Shown here: piece after piece, positions 1 through 23,246 of the stretch
How the letters are laid out: every line of letters starts with the position of its first letter
Position numbering within the stretch: position 1 is the stretch's first letter
From: Saccoglossus kowalevskii
Taxonomy: Eukaryota > Hemichordata > Enteropneusta > Harrimaniidae
Length of the DNA stretch: 29,455 nt
Direction: 5' to 3'
Assembly: GCF_000003605.2 (NCBI RefSeq)
Contig: NW_003143798.1
Location: 191,730-221,184, forward strand
Notes under the pieces: generated by a model
The model's input: the letters and a program-made list of their open reading frames with translations, nothing else
Databases searched by the model: none
What the model was told of the DNA's origin: nothing
Program-made: the position numbers and the translations under genes

Positions 1-176
1 TTATTTTTTTTAAATATGTATTTTTTATGCATTTTTCTTAACCATTATTCCTATAATAGTCAGTTTTATCATAGAGGTATATCTGTTTATACCTCCATGG
101 TTCTATTGATGACTATTTCATTTCCGTTTATATTTTCGCTTTTAATTGGGGTAATTGGAAATAATTTCTTTTACAG

Positions 177-355
177 AAATATTCCAACTGCTCATGCGTT
201 GCTGGGAACATGGACGAAGGAACCGATAATTATGTCATAGGGGGCGTGTGTGATACAAGCTGTGCCAATTTCCTACCTTTTACTTTAACTATGTTTGCTA
301 TTGCATCATTTTTTAGTAATATGCCATGGATACCGTCTATTATGATCGTATTAAG
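177..355 (+). CDS. SLCO exon: end of Kazal-like loop plus membrane segment
   Basis: The acceptor ttcttttacag ends at 176 and the donor AG|gtgagt follows 355. The exon is 179 nt, entering in phase 0 and leaving in phase 2. It encodes KYSNCSCVAG, an acidic turn, GGVCDTSCANF, and a hydrophobic stretch with MPWIP. The cysteine spacing is that of the large extracellular loop of OATPs. An open frame running from position 16 is in a different frame and is not the gene. Confidence 0.9.
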
Positions 356-2700
356 GTGAGTTGGCTTTTTACTCGGTTCCCAGACTTAGTCTTCAAGTTT
401 CAAACTTTTAAGATGACTGTCACATAAAATCTTAGAAAGTTATGCTATTTCTTGTCTTATTTATCACTGTTGTCTGTGACAGTGTTTGTTCATTTGTTCG
501 TTTTTTGGCCAAATATTCTATTCTATTCTATTCTATTCTATTCTATTCTATTCTATTCTATTCTATTCTATTCTATTCTATTCTATTCTATTCTATTCTA
601 TTCTATTCTATTCTATTCTAAGATTTAACATACTTAAAATAAAGGTCTTCATGATAATAATAACATTTTAGCTAAGTTACTTTGTATTATATATGAACAA
701 CAGTTTGAACCACAAGCATGCATCCATCACTGAAAGTTGTTTTGAAAATACTGTAAAATGACTAATTTTCACTGGGTTTAAATTTCACTGATTTACTATT
801 TCAGGCATAATCAGTAGGTTTTAAATTCACGGTTCTATCATTTAGATAACGTGTTCTATGCTAAATTTTACATATTCACTGGGTTTTAATTTAGCGCATT
901 TTCCAGTAAGCGAAATAAGCAAAATTACAACCCAGTGAATAATTAATCCCTTTACAATAAATCAAATTGCATTTGGATGTCCATGTGACCACTTGCCCTG
1001 ATACATCTTGTGATCGTATTGTTTATTCCTTCCAGGACAATGAATTATGGTGATCGATCTATCAGTATTGGCCTTCAATATTTATTCATGCATTTATTTG
1101 GTAAGTAAAACAAATAGCGTATTCACGATATACTTTGTATTTGTGCATTTTCCACAAATTTATTTAATAATATATAGAAGAATTTTTTTTTTCTGACGTA
1201 GTTTCACCGCCACAGTAAAAATTATGCAAACTAAAATTATCTCGTAATTTTGAAAACTGGAATGTACTATCAACTATAAGTTCTAAAAAAATCCATTTTT
1301 TTAGTTCCCGTTCGAACGAAGTCTGAAAATGGGGACTATTAGTTTGGGTTCCGTACGTCTGTGTGTCCGTCCATAGTCATTTCTCGAACACCCTTTGACC
1401 TATCTCGTTCAAACTTGGCATACAGACAATGTATGATGACCTACATGTGCACTCCAATTTTCCCTATGATTCGATTAAATATGGCTGACTGGCAGCCATT
1501 TTGTCCCTTAAATTTGCTAAATTCTGATATTTAAACGTGTCCGGAACTGTTTATCGGAGCTGAACAGGGTGATTTCAATTAAACTTTCTATGGTGATCAT
1601 GCATATTAGGTTATAGGTGCACGTCACTTTTTCTTCGAGATTAGACCCAAGATGGCCGACTGGCGGCCATTTTTTTTCCTTTTTCGTGCCGATTCCTCTG
1701 AAAGATATGGCCTAATCACTTGAAAGTTTGTACATAGGTAGTATACTGCAAGGTTACACAACAACATGTTTTGTCTTGAGATTTGATCAAATTTGTCGAA
1801 ATGGTGACCATTTTGTCATGAAAACATAAAATATCATTCTGTAACATGTTCGGAAAGGTTTCTTGGAGCTGAACAGGGTGATATGGCCTGATTCAGTTCA
1901 AAGTTGAATAGGGAATTTTCAATCAAACTTTGCATGATGACCTTACATATTAGGTTACGGTGCAAGACATGTTTCTTTTGGAGATACTTGAACAACAATA
2001 CCCGACTGGCTGCGTTTTTCTTTCGTGCTATTTCCTCTGTAAAATATAGTCCAATTTAGTTTAAAGTTTTCACGTAGGTGCAATACTGACAGTAACACAA
2101 TCTATAATCTGTGTTAGTGTTAAAAAAACATTGATGATCTTACAATTCTACATGTCACATTTACATCGACTACAGCTAATACTGAACATTATCAATGCTT
2201 GTTAATTTTATTTTTCAGGGTTTATATTGGTGCCATTGATACTCTTGGCAGTAGTTGAGAGTACGTGCTTTCTGCGTCACATGGTATGTGGCGAAAGTGG
2301 AATGTGTATGGCGTATGATATTCTATCGTATAGATACGCATTCTTGACTGTTGCTGGAGTGTTGAAGTTCATCGCATTTTGCGCTTTTAGAGCAACAGCA
2401 GCATATATACGTAAATTATATAAGAAGAAAGGACGTAAAAGAGCTGTGATGACGCCAGCGAAGACGATGGAAAATCATGATGAGATGACAGAGGTGGACA
2501 AAGGCATAGAATGGGACATTGTAGAAGAACCAAAAGGAGAACACCTCACCAAGTTCATGGTGACGAAAGTTGATACCCCGAAAGCAGATGAGAAAAATAA
2601 TCACGCCCAGAATGATAATGAGCACAAAGACATTGACAATACAGGACCAACAGCAGGGAATGGAGCAGAACTCAATAATGTTCATGTTTCGAGTTTGTAA
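177..2700 (+). CDS. SLCO/OATP organic anion transporter, last three exons (3' part of gene)
   Basis: Spliced model 177-355, 1036-1100, 2219-2700; all junctions are GT-AG and keep one reading frame. The product is the C-terminal part of an organic anion transporting polypeptide, a 12-TM plasma-membrane uniporter/exchanger of amphipathic anions. The first exon carries the end of the Cys-rich Kazal-like extracellular loop (YSNCSCVAG, then GGVCDTSC) followed by a hydrophobic segment. Exon 2 has the family motif R-x-x-x-x-x-DRS-x-x-x-GLQ (RTMNYGDRSISIGLQ). Exon 3 has the last loop (STCFL, VCGESGMCMAYD), the last membrane segment and a long hydrophilic cytoplasmic tail. The tail ends in VSSL, which fits a class I PDZ ligand, as known for several OATPs. 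Codon phase enters at 0, so at least one exon lies upstream of the window. Subfamily is not resolved; OATP4/5-like is a guess. Confidence 0.93.
514..620 (+). repeat. (TATTC)n pentanucleotide microsatellite
   Basis: About 21 uninterrupted copies of TATTC occur in an SLCO intron. The tract is open in one frame and produces an artefactual repetitive ORF. Length and purity suggest an active, polymorphic tract. Confidence 0.97.
749..959 (+). mobile_element. MITE family A, copy 1 (TACTGTAAAA ends)
   Basis: A 211-bp element in an SLCO intron begins TACTGTAAAATGACTAATTT and ends with an imperfect TTTACAATA. Interior phrases such as TTCACTGGGTTT and TGTTCTATGCTAAATTTTAC recur in the copies at 24198-24408 and, inverted, at 26498-26700. 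No coding capacity is visible, so it is a non-autonomous DNA transposon. Confidence 0.85.
1036..1100 (+). CDS. SLCO exon: DRS/GLQ motif
   Basis: This 65-nt exon follows acceptor ccttccag and precedes donor gtaagt. Joined to the previous exon it reads RTMNYGDRSISIGLQYLFMH then LFG. The pattern R(T)x5DRSxxxGLQ before a hydrophobic segment is diagnostic of OATPs. It is too short to be seen without splicing and is identified only by phase and family motif. Confidence 0.9.
1303..2100 (+). repeat. Degenerate dispersed repeat with GTCCGTCC start and ATGGC-hairpin motifs
   Basis: This fills most of the last SLCO intron. It starts near GTTCGAACGAAG..GGGGACTA, then TGTGTCCGTCC, then units of about 150-170 bp. 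The units contain the 19-nt inverted repeat ATGGCYGNNNNNCRGCCAT at 1481-1499 and 1652-1670, and a reduced form at 1799-1813. Related sequence occurs at 6000-6560, 16280-16690 (inverted) and 27340-27480. No reverse transcriptase or transposase is visible. Class is unknown. Confidence 0.6.
2219..2700 (+). CDS. SLCO terminal exon: last TM and cytoplasmic tail
   Basis: The acceptor tatttttcag ends at 2218 and the stop is TAA at 2698-2700. The exon encodes GFILVPLILLAVVESTCF, the Cys-rich VCGESGMCMAYD loop, a final membrane segment (about VAGVLKFIAFCAF), a basic stretch (KLYKKKGRKR) and roughly 85 hydrophilic residues ending HVSSL. The reading frame also contains an ATG at 2227, but the sequence continues in frame through the splice site, so that ATG is internal. 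Confidence 0.93.
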
Positions 2701-2836
2701 ACTGGATATGGCTTCCGACAAGTGTGCTCGTTCACGATGATGTGTCTGCACCATGCCGTAAATATAAACAGAGAAGTATGTGAAAGACGTATGAATGACA
2801 GACAATTGTATATTTTTTATTTTTAGGTAATAAGAA

Positions 2837-2842
2837 AATAAA
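2837..2842 (+). terminator. poly(A) signal AATAAA of the SLCO gene
   Basis: The first canonical AATAAA hexamer after the transporter stop codon lies 137 nt downstream. Assignment is by position only; cleavage is expected about 10-30 nt further on. Confidence 0.6.
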
Positions 2843-3168
2843 TCAAAATGTTTTTTATGCATAATAGTTAAACCCACTACTTTGATGGGAGTTATTGAAA
2901 AAAACAACTTTCTTTGCTGTGCCTCGTATCAGAAAATCTATCATTTACTATGCATTATTGGAACACAGCCCAGTCACTTGGTTTGAATTGTTTAATAATA
3001 ATAATTTACTGTGCATTATTAAACCAAATTAATATGACATTGGTCTTGTGTTCGTATCTGTAAACATACTTCATATCTCATGTTTTCCATGACACGTAAA
3101 AAATCCACATTTCATATTGTAAACACTTTGTCATAGTTTATGGGTTAACACCATACACCTTCACTTTG

Positions 3169-3593
3169 TTAAAGGCCCAATTCACTTGCCCCGGGCAAGT
3201 GTGAATTGGAGGTGTGGCTATTCTAATGCATGGCGTTAATCACTTGCATAGCCTATGACGCATCCTGTTTCAGCGGTCCAACATCACGTGACTTTGATTG
3301 ACAGTAGTAATTATTCAAGATTAGTCGCGCATCCCTTTCCCCGGTTCATGTTTTTTACTTTTATCCGCCAAAATCTCAGCTCGTACACAATTTATTGTCA
3401 TAAATATTACACACAGTCACTGCTGTGATATTCATAGTCACATGCATCCACTTTGGCACGACATAATCGACCTGTAAGTTCGAGAAAACATGTTTTTACG
3501 GGAGCTTGGCTGGAGCTGTTTACTACAGCGTGACAAGCAAGGAAATAATCTCTATTGTTTAGGAGCGTATTTATAGTATACCTGGGCCTTTAA
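3169..3593. mobile_element. TTAA-flanked MITE with AGGCCCA termini
   Basis: A 425-bp stretch is bounded by TTAA on both sides with short inverted termini (TTAA-AGGCCCA at the left, TGGGCCT-TTAA at the right). A TTAA target duplication is the hallmark of piggyBac-type insertion, so this is probably a non-autonomous relative. It is more CpG-rich than its surroundings and has no long ORF. A strong hairpin sits at its left end. Confidence 0.6.
3177..3209. repeat. Terminal hairpin in the TTAA MITE
   Basis: CACTTGCCC and GGGCAAGTG form a perfect 9-bp stem around a single base. The pairing extends outward to CCAATTCA and TGAATTGG across a two-base bulge. It directly adjoins the terminal repeat. Confidence 0.85.
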
Positions 3594-3617
3594 GTTGGTT
3601 GCTACTAGATATTCTCG

Positions 3618-3828
3618 CCCAAATTTTTGCTGCACTTTTTTCTTATATTCTTCAATATTTCTGGAAATGAATCCTAATTTTGGAGTCAACAGACAAAATT
3701 TGAGTAAATTTTCAGTTTTTACTCAAAAAATTTGGCTATTTTTGTCATAGTCTTCTGAAAGAAAGTGCAGGCTATAAACAGGACTATTTTGTGAATTTGT
3801 GATGAAAAGAGGGAACTTGTGGTGGATT
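3618..3828 (-). mobile_element. MITE family D, copy 1 (inverted)
   Basis: Contains, in reverse orientation, the shared phrases of family D: CATAAATTCACAAAATAG-like, TAGTCTGCACTTTC, AGAAGATTGGGACAAAAA-like, CCAAAATTAGG and CATTTCCAGAAATATTG. Its outer end (CTTGTGGTGGAT) is a decayed form of the CCTTTTCACCACCAG terminus seen in the copy at 19833-20077. Confidence 0.75.
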
Positions 3829-4019
3829 ATCTGCAGCGACCCTAACCCAAACTTTCTGTATCATTATTCACCATCATACTTTCTCTTATGCATTATTAGT
3901 AAACCCACCAATTCATTGTGCCTTAGTGAACCCCATGACTGAACACATTCAAACAAGCAGCCAGTCCGCTGAGATTGCTCCGCTGTTAGCAATGCACATT
4001 GCAATTAAAGAACTGAAGA

Positions 4020-4545
4020 CATCATTAGAAAATGAACAATATGTATAGTATCAAAGCAACAATACTTTCCGTTTTCAACAAGAATTCAAAAATATCACTT
4101 TTCACTAAAAATGACAAAAATAATCATCAAAATTAGATAATTGAAGATATCACCACGAAATTAACAAATCTGAAAGAGGTCCACATGTAGTACTTATATA
4201 TGTAATATCAAAGCAATTGGCCTTGCGGTTTTTAACAAGAAGTTGAAAATATCACTTTTTACCAAAAATGACAAAAATATTCATTAAAATTAGGGAATTA
4301 AAGATATCGTTACAAAATGAACAAATCTGAGAGAGGTCCACATGTAGTACCTATATATTTAATATCAAAGCAATTGGACTTGCGGTTTTTAACAAGAAGT
4401 CGAAAATATCACTTTTTACCAAAAATTAGAGAATTGAAGATATCATCATGAAATGAACAAATCTAAGAGAGGTCTACCCAAAGTACATATACACCAAGTA
4501 TCAAAGCATTCAGGCTTGTAGTTTTCAAGAAAAAGTTGAAAATGT
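4020..4545 (+). repeat. Tandem repeat, about 3.6 copies of a 135-157 bp unit
   Basis: Units begin at about 4020, 4151, 4307 and 4443. Each contains AAATGAACAAATCTGAGAG, then GGTCCACATGTAGTAC, then ATATCAAAGCAATTGG, then TTTTTAACAAGAAG.TGAAA, and ends GAAGATAT. One unit lacks an internal GACAAAAAT segment. The array is followed by CACGGACGACTACGGACAA and GCTCCGCTCGTCAGCGAAGC, a palindromic tail. Related sequence occurs inverted at about 11790-11960 and at about 27600-27790, so the unit belongs to a wider dispersed repeat. Confidence 0.85.
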
Positions 4546-5179
4546 AAAACATTGACACGGACGACTACGGACAATCACTCATATGATAAGCTCCGCTCGT
4601 CAGCGAAGCTAATAAAACCAATTATTTGTCAGCCATTTTTAAATTGAAAGAAATCACAAATCAAGCCGACATGCATCAGGGACCATTCATTCGTTGTGTT
4701 CCCACCATGTTTTAACAAACATGGCAAATGCATGCCAGAGAAAGTTGATGACGAGATAATATTTTGAGATTTTAGTTTTTTTTAGAAAATCGTGAACATT
4801 TGGTTACATCACAATCCCAAAATAACTGAAGTGAGCATACTACCTACTATACATCTGTGAATTTGTATCTATGTATCTGGTAATAAACTTGTAAAATCCG
4901 CTAGTTCAATAATAAACATAACTGGTAAGTCAACAACTTTGAATCAGAACAATAAACAAATTTAGTTGTAATGTTTGATTGCGATCGGTCAATGTATATC
5001 AGAGACATGGCATTTGCATTGGGCCATTTTAAATCAAATCTGAAAAAACATTATGGGCCCATTATGGTACCAGTAAATATGTTCAATGTATTTCCAAAGA
5101 TGGACAATAGCTGTCCTTGTATAATAACCATGATCTGGGTTGTAAAAGCTGAAATTTTGATGTATTTTTAACATTTGAC

Positions 5180-5370
5180 TACTGTAAAATACTTTATTTT
5201 CGCTTGGCATTAATTTTCGCTGAAAGAATGATTCAGTGAAAATAAAATCCAGCGAATATACCTTTTCAATTCAAATCGTCAAAAATCATTGAAAATAAAT
5301 TTCATACAAAATGCCCAAAACTCTTTTTCACTAAAAATTAATTCCAGCTAAAATAAAGTATTTTACAGTA
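5180..5370. mobile_element. MITE family B, copy 1 (complete)
   Basis: A 191-bp element has near-perfect inverted ends TACTGTAAAATACTTTATTT and AAATAAAGTATTTTACAGTA-like sequence. The interior is rich in TTTTCGCTG and its complement. Partial copies lie at 9067-9250 and 20540-20725. Non-coding. Confidence 0.9.
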
Positions 5371-5999
5371 TTTGGCCATTTTGAATCAGATGGTAAAAGA
5401 AACAAGACATGAATGTCGCAGTCCCCGTTATTTGATTATAAAATACTCATGTTAAAATATTACATGGAACAAACAATTGAATTAATATGTACTCCATGTG
5501 GGTACAACTCATCATAAAGTGATTTCCCTTAATCTGATAACTGAGTACACAAGTGTAACCAAACTATGTCTCATACATGCTCAAGAAATTGCATTCATAA
5601 ATCTGAGTAAACCTTGATGTACCTTTAATAACTTGACTTCTTTGTTAATTCAGGTCTTTGTATATTACCAGAACCTGGGTTTGTTTCAGTTACACTACTA
5701 TAATTCCCATCAAAATGTAGCCCTGACACCCCTCTACAGTTTCCACTGAGATTGGTAATGGTACAACCCATCTGTCACTGATTTAGATCAAGTTCATGAC
5801 ATCACGAAAAACCCCAGCATTACAATCTAAGCTAATTATTTATTCTGAGCATGCTCAGTGGTTCTTTCAGTGGTGTTAGGAGAGGTAGTTTTAGATGAAA
5901 ATCATGAAAAAGACCCACTTAGTATTTTCAAATCTGGAAAAAAAAATTACGTGCATATTCGGCAGAGACTTGTTCATCAACCTGCAAAGTTTCATCAAT

Positions 6000-6560
6000 A
6001 TCTGCCGCAGAATTTCTGAGAAAATGTTAGAGACGTCACAGACGGAAACTGGAAATAAGAATTAATAGTCTGCGCCTGAAAAAGGGACATGATATATCTA
6101 TAAAGTTTGAACACAACTGGTCAAGGCACGTCAGAAATAAGGCTCTGCACGGCACATAATTACTCAAAACAAAGTGGCTGCCAGCTGGCCATATTAAATA
6201 CAACCTGAAAAACAAAATAACATGCATCAAGGCCTATGATTTCCAATGTTTGCACGAAATCCATCCATAAATAACTGGCTTTGCAATGGCAAAATTGTTT
6301 ATATTGGTAATTTCAAGTATTAAAATGGCCACCATTCAGCCATTTTGCATCTGATGGTTGAACAAATACATGTGCATGAATATGTAGGATGTGTATATAT
6401 AGTTCGAACATCATCAGTCATGGCAAGTCTGAGATATGCATGTGTAAAGTTTGAACGTGATTGGCCGAGAAATGTACGAGATGGAGGTGGAGACTGACAA
6501 CGCAAGTCCATAATGCATCATTTTCGACCTTCATCTGAATGGGGACTAATAAACAGCCTG
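6000..6560 (-). repeat. Degenerate dispersed repeat, second copy
   Basis: Carries 19-nt ATGGC hairpin-like motifs at 6174-6192 and 6325-6343, phrases like AAGTTTGAACGTGATTGGCC, and a GGGGACTAATAA end near 6541. These are the same landmarks as the repeat at 1303-2100 in the opposite orientation. The three minus-strand ORFs here are by-products. Confidence 0.5.
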
Positions 6561-7020
6561 CAATTTTGAATCAAATGCAAAATGACCATTACGACTTGCA
6601 TTTTGAACAGATACATGGACACACAGATGCACACATGGACAGACAAAACCCAAATTCTTGAGTGATGATAAAAAAACACAGTAGATCATCCAATACATGA
6701 CTGGTTTATTGTTGAGTTCCGAATACAATACCACTACAAATAATATTGAAGATGACAGAATACAACACTGTAAGTAGTTACTATGGTAACAAAATTTACA
6801 AGCAATAAATCTACACTAATTCTGACACTAATTTTTTTTACTAAAAAAATCAAATTCAGTCATGAGGTCTCTCAATTTGCAACAAACCAACACATCAAAG
6901 AATGGCCATGGCACTGTGCATGGTTCTCAAAGCCCTTGCTAAAATATTTGACATAGCTGTATCATGTCAGAATGCAGAATGATGACATTTCTAAATAAAG
7001 CAAATAATTTTTAGATGAGG

Positions 7021-7179
7021 CTAGGCAATTTTCATCCCTTTAGGTATGAATAATCCTTTTCCACAGAACTCCTTGGACATTTGTTTACATTCTTCTAAGA
7101 AGTGTTGCATTGGCATGGCCAAGTTACCGTTGCTATGGAGCTGGCTGTATTGGTTGGTTACAAAATATTGATAACACGA
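7021..7179 (-). CDS. Unrecognised gene, terminal coding exon
   Basis: A 159-nt exon on the minus strand follows a good acceptor (ttgttttcctttaacag) and ends in TAG. It encodes 52 residues, SCYQYFVTNQYSQLHSNGNL through LFIPKGMKIA. Composition is that of a normal soluble protein, with no low complexity, and the frame is closed by a stop immediately upstream of the acceptor, as expected for a real exon. It starts in phase 0, matching the phase at the end of the exon at 8052-8145. I do not recognise the family. It lies downstream of TRAM1 on the same strand. It could be the 3' end of a separate gene whose other exons I cannot place, or of a very long alternative transcript. Confidence 0.6.
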   Translation of the reverse strand, partial: SCYQYFVTNQYSQLHSNGNLAMPMQHFLEECKQMSKEFCGKGLFIPKGMKIA

Positions 7180-8051
7180 CTGTTAAAGGAAAACAAATTT
7201 TCAGAGAAAAAAATCAATTTTAGTGAGAAATAGATTTAAAATACTACCAAGAAACTTGCAGAACACTGCCATTTTTTGGAAAAATAATGCAAAAACTTCA
7301 TAATTTATTTTTTTGTAATTGTTTTTTTCTGCAACCCTCATTCAATGCTGTACCTGTGAATGGGCAGTGGACTTGCAGATTTATAACAGAAGTGTAGAAT
7401 AGAGTAGGCAGATTGTTTTGTTTTTCACTGACGATGACTGTGTACAGACTCTGGCTAACTTTTTATAAATCAAAAGCAGATGACGTGAAAACAACACCTA
7501 GAAAAGTGTCTTGATGTGCTGACATTATCTCTAGTAGATACCTACTCCTTTTTCACACTGTTAAAATTTTGCAAAGTTATTTGTTGGTAATTTTTAATTC
7601 AAAATAAATAAATTCATTATTATACCTTTTTAAACGATATAATCTAAATGCGATAACAATTACAAGGAAGCTATTTATCATGGATCAGCCGAGTATGAAG
7701 CGATCTGCCTCGAAACACTGCCCTCAGTTGGCAGAGCAAAATACGCCAATCGGCCACAAATCACTACATTTGTGAGGCTACCTTCATATATTTTCAAAAA
7801 AATTTATTATTTAAAAAAAATACAATTATACCAATCTAAATAAAATATATTTTGCTGGATTATATTTTCTGCGGACTAACCATCCAGCAAAAACAAAAAA
7901 TAAAGTACTTTTATTACTTATGCCAGCGAAAACAATTCAATTCATCCAACCTCAAGAATCTGTAAAGATGTGTTTCAAAAAGATTGTGAACAGTGATGCA
8001 TACATGTTCAAACATATTATTGCCATGTTCAATGCGTTACCACCGTCTTAC

Positions 8052-8145
8052 GTTCATAAAACTTAGCAACAATGTAGCATGTGACAAGTCTCTACACTGA
8101 ACACTTGAACGCAAACACTCAAGCAGAAGTTTGTGAAATGTTTTG
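8052..8145 (-). CDS. Unrecognised gene, penultimate coding exon
   Basis: A 94-nt exon on the minus strand lies between acceptor gctagtaattgcag and donor AAC|gtaaga. It reads KTFHKLLLECL, RSSVQCRDLSH, ATLLLSFMN and ends in phase 0, so it joins the exon at 7021-7179 cleanly. The pattern of Leu and Cys suggests an alpha-helical protein. It enters needing two bases from a preceding exon. I found no convincing partner between 8146 and 9318. By phase alone TRAM1 exons ending in phase 2 could join, but that would replace the conserved TRAM1 C-terminus and is not proposed. Confidence 0.55.
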
Positions 8146-9066
8146 CTGCAATTACTAGCTAAATTAAACTTATAAAATTAAATAATAAATCATGAGGATA
8201 CTAGTATGCATTCAGGCAAAGCATGGTTGTATCAGTCTCTGCAATGCATGAATTGAGAGGATTACTGTACTACGTGTATGCATACAAGGTATTCTCATTA
8301 TAACGTCATAATATTGCAAACACAGATGATACGTGATACAGGAGAGTTCAATAAATTATATGAATTTCTGATTATTTCAATAGTAATTCCAACACTTGTT
8401 CATTTATCAATACAGTTCTGAGTTTGGCCGCAAATAACTGAGGTGAGGTCAGTACAATGCAATGCAACGCAGAATTACACAAAGTTTTCATTTGCCTATG
8501 ACACAATGTTGCGCCTAATAGATTTCATTATTCTTGCAACTTAGAATTCAAAGGGCAATTGTTTTTTTGATACTAGCGAGCGAGAGAAGAGTTTATGTGC
8601 ATATAATTTTTCAAATTAACCGATAGTAACAATATGAAGATTTGAAAGCTCGCCAGACACTAGGGTATCAGGGAATTATTTACAGCAAACTATTTTGGCA
8701 CATTTCCAATTGATCAATATGATTTAATAAATACATTCAATATCGTTCCTATGACAACATATTCAGATAATGCTATCTTTCATTGACACTCATCCTAAAA
8801 TGAACCTTTTGTTCAACCTCTTACATTATCTAAATAATAAAAATAAAAACTTGTAAAAATCAAATTCTACATCAGCAGTTTAATTTCATTTTAATAATTT
8901 TAGTCTGGAACATTTGATAATACTGTAGAAAAGTAATATTCATTAGACTTTCAGTATTTTGATGTTTGTGGAGGTTTTCTGAATTTTAAAAATTTGAAAA
9001 TTGTATTTTAAAGTTAGTGCATTTTGCAGGCAACAGGATAAGGTGGATTAGAACCCAGTGAGTAAT

Positions 9067-9250
9067 TACTGTAAAATATTTTATTCTCCCATGGAATTTA
9101 TTTTCGCTGAAAGGATGATATAGAGAAAATAAAAACCTGGGAATTTACCTTTTTTCCTATTATATTTCACATTCAACTCATTAAAAAATAAGTGAGAATA
9201 AACTCCATAAAAAACACTCAAAAAGTCTTTTCAACGAAAATTAATTCCAG
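9067..9250. mobile_element. MITE family B, copy 2 (one end lost), in TRAM1 3' UTR
   Basis: Begins TACTGTAAAATATTTTATTC and shares the TTTATTTTCGCTGAAAG..ATGAT and AAAATTAATTCCAG blocks with the complete copy at 5180-5370, but the terminal repeat after CCAG is missing. It begins about 70 nt after the TRAM1 stop in transcript direction. Confidence 0.8.
9080..9102 (-). terminator. Candidate TRAM1 poly(A) signals inside a MITE
   Basis: Two AATAAA hexamers on the minus strand (9097-9102 and 9080-9085) are the first canonical signals after the TRAM1 stop at 9319-9321. Both lie inside the family B MITE. Use of these signals is inferred from position only. Confidence 0.45.
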
Positions 9251-9318
9251 TACCCCCTACATTGCTGTCTCTACAATGAACACCCTAAGTTACTTGGAAT
9301 AACCATCACCATGAATCA

Positions 9319-22583
<13,265 letters not shown>

Positions 22584-22639
22584 ATGATACTTTTTTACAA
22601 AGTTGAGCGATATTTGGCTAAAACTGCCGAAAATATTTG
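22584..22639 (+). CDS. Candidate first exon of a small divergent gene
   Basis: ATG at 22584 opens a frame MILFYKVERYLAKTAENI that runs into a strong donor (ATTTG|gtgagt). Position opposite TRAM1 suits a bidirectional promoter. The phase (2) does not fit directly to the terminal exon candidate at 23110-23211, so an additional exon would be needed, or the two are unrelated. No family recognised. Confidence 0.28.
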
Positions 22640-23109
22640 GTGAGTACTGTTTTGGTTATACCTAAGAATGGAGTAGGGCATTCCATGATGTCCTTGGTCA
22701 TGAAATGAGCTAAATGTGTGCCTTGAATCTAATGCAACTTAGGACACTAGTTGCCTACATGCATGTACCTAGTCAACTCCTTTTAAACATTGTCACATGT
22801 TTGAGCCTAATTCACAATGTCTGTCTCAACAGTTGATTTCTGCTCTAACAGTTCACGGCAATGCGTAATGTTGTTACAAGACAGATTACAATGTTAATAA
22901 ACACATGTACCATCATTAGACTTCTTTTCTCACTTGTTGCCATGGTACCAAAATTCAGTAAAATTGAGCAGACATTGTTTGACAAAGTTTAAAAGTGTAA
23001 AATTTGTTCGTGATTAATGTTTTAAAAGTTTCATGAGTGAGAGTTAATTGAAATCCGGAATTTGTTTAAAATCGTTCACACGAATAATTATAACGTCAAT
23101 TCAATTCAG

Positions 23110-23211
23110 GCACATGTAAGCGATTTCTACGATAAAACTGATCATATTGACAAACGTAGTCTTGCCATGTTTGGAATGATGATACCAGTTATACTTGTGA
23201 TGCTAAAATAG
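23110..23211 (+). CDS. Candidate terminal exon of a small membrane protein gene
   Basis: After acceptor tcaattcaattcag the frame gives AHVSDFYDKTDHIDKRSLAM then FGMMIPVILVMLK and TAG: a hydrophilic stretch followed by a single hydrophobic segment at the C-terminus. AATAAA at 23247-23252, 36 nt past the stop, suits a terminal exon. The frame is open back to about 23041, so the acceptor is not proven. The family is not recognised. Evidence is pattern-based only. Confidence 0.32.
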   Translation, partial: AHVSDFYDKTDHIDKRSLAMFGMMIPVILVMLK

Positions 23212-23246
23212 TAAGTAATACCAAAACCAGTCGGTTAATTTACTTA

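Larger units (their letters stand above)
2850..7020. other. Intergenic region between convergent genes, repeat-filled
   Basis: Apart from the repeats listed separately (3169-3593, 3618-3828, 4020-4545, 5180-5370, 6000-6560) I see no exon that has splice sites and coding character. Short ORFs near 4971 and 6036-6734 show no family resemblance and overlap repeats. Confidence 0.6.
8146..9318. other. Region downstream of TRAM1 stop: 3' UTR and intergenic
   Basis: Contains the TRAM1 3' UTR (minus strand) and the partial family B MITE at 9067-9250. A weak candidate exon on the minus strand near 8635-8680 has the right phase for the unknown gene but a poor donor, so I do not call it. Otherwise AT-rich sequence with nothing recognisable. 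Confidence 0.5.

Noticed and set aside
16-240. Plus-strand ORF overlapping the first SLCO exon
   Set aside because: Wrong frame; the true exon frame (KYSNCSCVAG..) begins at the acceptor at 176.
486-671. Open frame encoding repeated FYSIL
   Set aside because: It is the (TATTC)n microsatellite read in one frame within an SLCO intron.
22584-23211. Direct joining of the two small divergent-gene exons
   Set aside because: The first exon leaves in phase 2 and joining to 23110 gives an immediate stop, so they are reported as separate candidates.
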